Below, in pieces: positions 63,970 through 64,000 of a stretch of DNA of 64,000 nt. The stretch covers positions 62,001 to 126,000 of the forward strand of contig NZ_JAIAZY010000004.1 in assembly GCF_019459225.1 (NCBI RefSeq). The letters are read 5' to 3'. The DNA is from Bacillus sp. IITD106 (lineage in GTDB: Bacteria; Bacillota; Bacilli; Bacillales; Bacillaceae_C). Both the position numbers and the translations under genes were made by a program. The notes beneath the pieces were generated by a model that saw nothing but the letters and a program-made list of their open reading frames with translations, did no database searches and was not told the origin of the DNA. Position 1 is the first letter of the stretch. Each line of letters opens with the position of its first letter.

Positions 63970-64000
63970 CTACTTAAAAAGATTAGCAATAGATTCGAAG
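63970..64000 (-). CDS. Possible C-terminal end of a gene entering from the right
   Basis: One minus-strand frame reads FESIANLFK then TAG (63970-63972), directly in front of the terminator. Only nine codons are in the window, so no family can be given. Confidence 0.35.
   Translation of the reverse strand, partial: FESIANLFK

Larger units (their letters stand above)
63521..64000. other. Right-end intergenic region
   Basis: It holds repeat copy 3 (63596-63867), the terminator at 63911-63965 and, at the very edge, the possible end of another minus-strand gene. Between 63521 and 63595 I see only the leader of the acyl-CoA-dehydrogenase-like gene, without a clear promoter. Confidence 0.5.

Overview
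The window looks like chromosomal DNA of a Gram-positive spore-former of the Bacillaceae (Bacillus sensu lato). The evidence is low G+C, strong GGAGG-type ribosome sites with frequent TTG starts, a sigma-D-type promoter, a catabolite-responsive (cre) element, MsmX-type ABC ATPases, DUF3977/SE1832-type small proteins and TcyP. I see no rRNA, tRNA, CRISPR array or intact prophage or insertion sequence. About four fifths of the genes lie on the minus strand.

Layout. 0-1.2 kb: end of a DUF402 gene, a DUF3977 protein and a methyltransferase. 1.4-6.8 kb: a complete CUT1 sugar ABC operon (lipoprotein, two permeases, MsmX-like ATPase, DUF624 protein). 7.2-10.1 kb: a secreted-type but signal-less carbohydrate-binding/metallophosphoesterase gene split by one extra base. 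10.2-16.5 kb: housekeeping genes (GNAT, Nudix, VOC, QueA paralogue, SDR, histidine phosphatase, RecQ). 16.7 kb: O-methyltransferase-like gene lacking the usual catalytic His. 17.8-20.1 kb: threonine degradation (tdh-kbl). 20.4 kb: Rpn-family remnant. 21.1-23.8 kb: GalNAc/galactosamine-type operon (GntR, AgaS-like, tagatose-bisphosphate aldolase). 24-25 kb: duplicated P-loop ATPase.

The core of the window, 25.3-46.7 kb, is one long array of amino-sugar and cell-wall-sugar genes in several transcription units. These are a PfkB kinase, RpiR regulator, double GNAT, signal-less NamZ-type N-acetylmuramidase, Lpl-type ABC importer, PIG-L deacetylase-like protein, MurQ etherase, MFS carrier, two Gfo/Idh oxidoreductases, NagB-like deaminase, ROK kinase, TIM-barrel isomerase, ROK repressor, beta-lactamase-fold hydrolase, a second double GNAT, AnmK and a BadF-type GlcNAc kinase. 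Together they read as import of wall-derived saccharides, intracellular cleavage, phosphorylation (AnmK, BadF, ROK), lactyl-ether removal (MurQ) and deamination to fructose-6-phosphate (NagB). The oxidoreductase/isomerase block may be a second, oxidative way of opening glycosides. The Lpl-type transporter lacks its own ATPase and may use the MsmX homologue at 2.2 kb.

46.8-64 kb returns to ordinary genes: SE1832 protein, an aminoglycoside-phosphotransferase-fold kinase, quinone oxidoreductase, YihY/BrkB, TcyP-type cystine symporter, a small basic protein, a sigma-D-controlled chemoreceptor, LD-carboxypeptidase, an SgrR-like regulator, an acetolactate-synthase-like enzyme, a DUF1646 transporter, M17 aminopeptidase and an acyl-CoA-dehydrogenase-fold enzyme. 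Non-coding DNA carries a dispersed composite repeat (18.8, 51.8, 57.0 and 63.6 kb), a second hairpin repeat (5.2 kb) and many rho-independent terminators.

All assignments come from reading the sequence and remembered family motifs; no database search was run. Coordinates of short motifs may be off by one or two bases.
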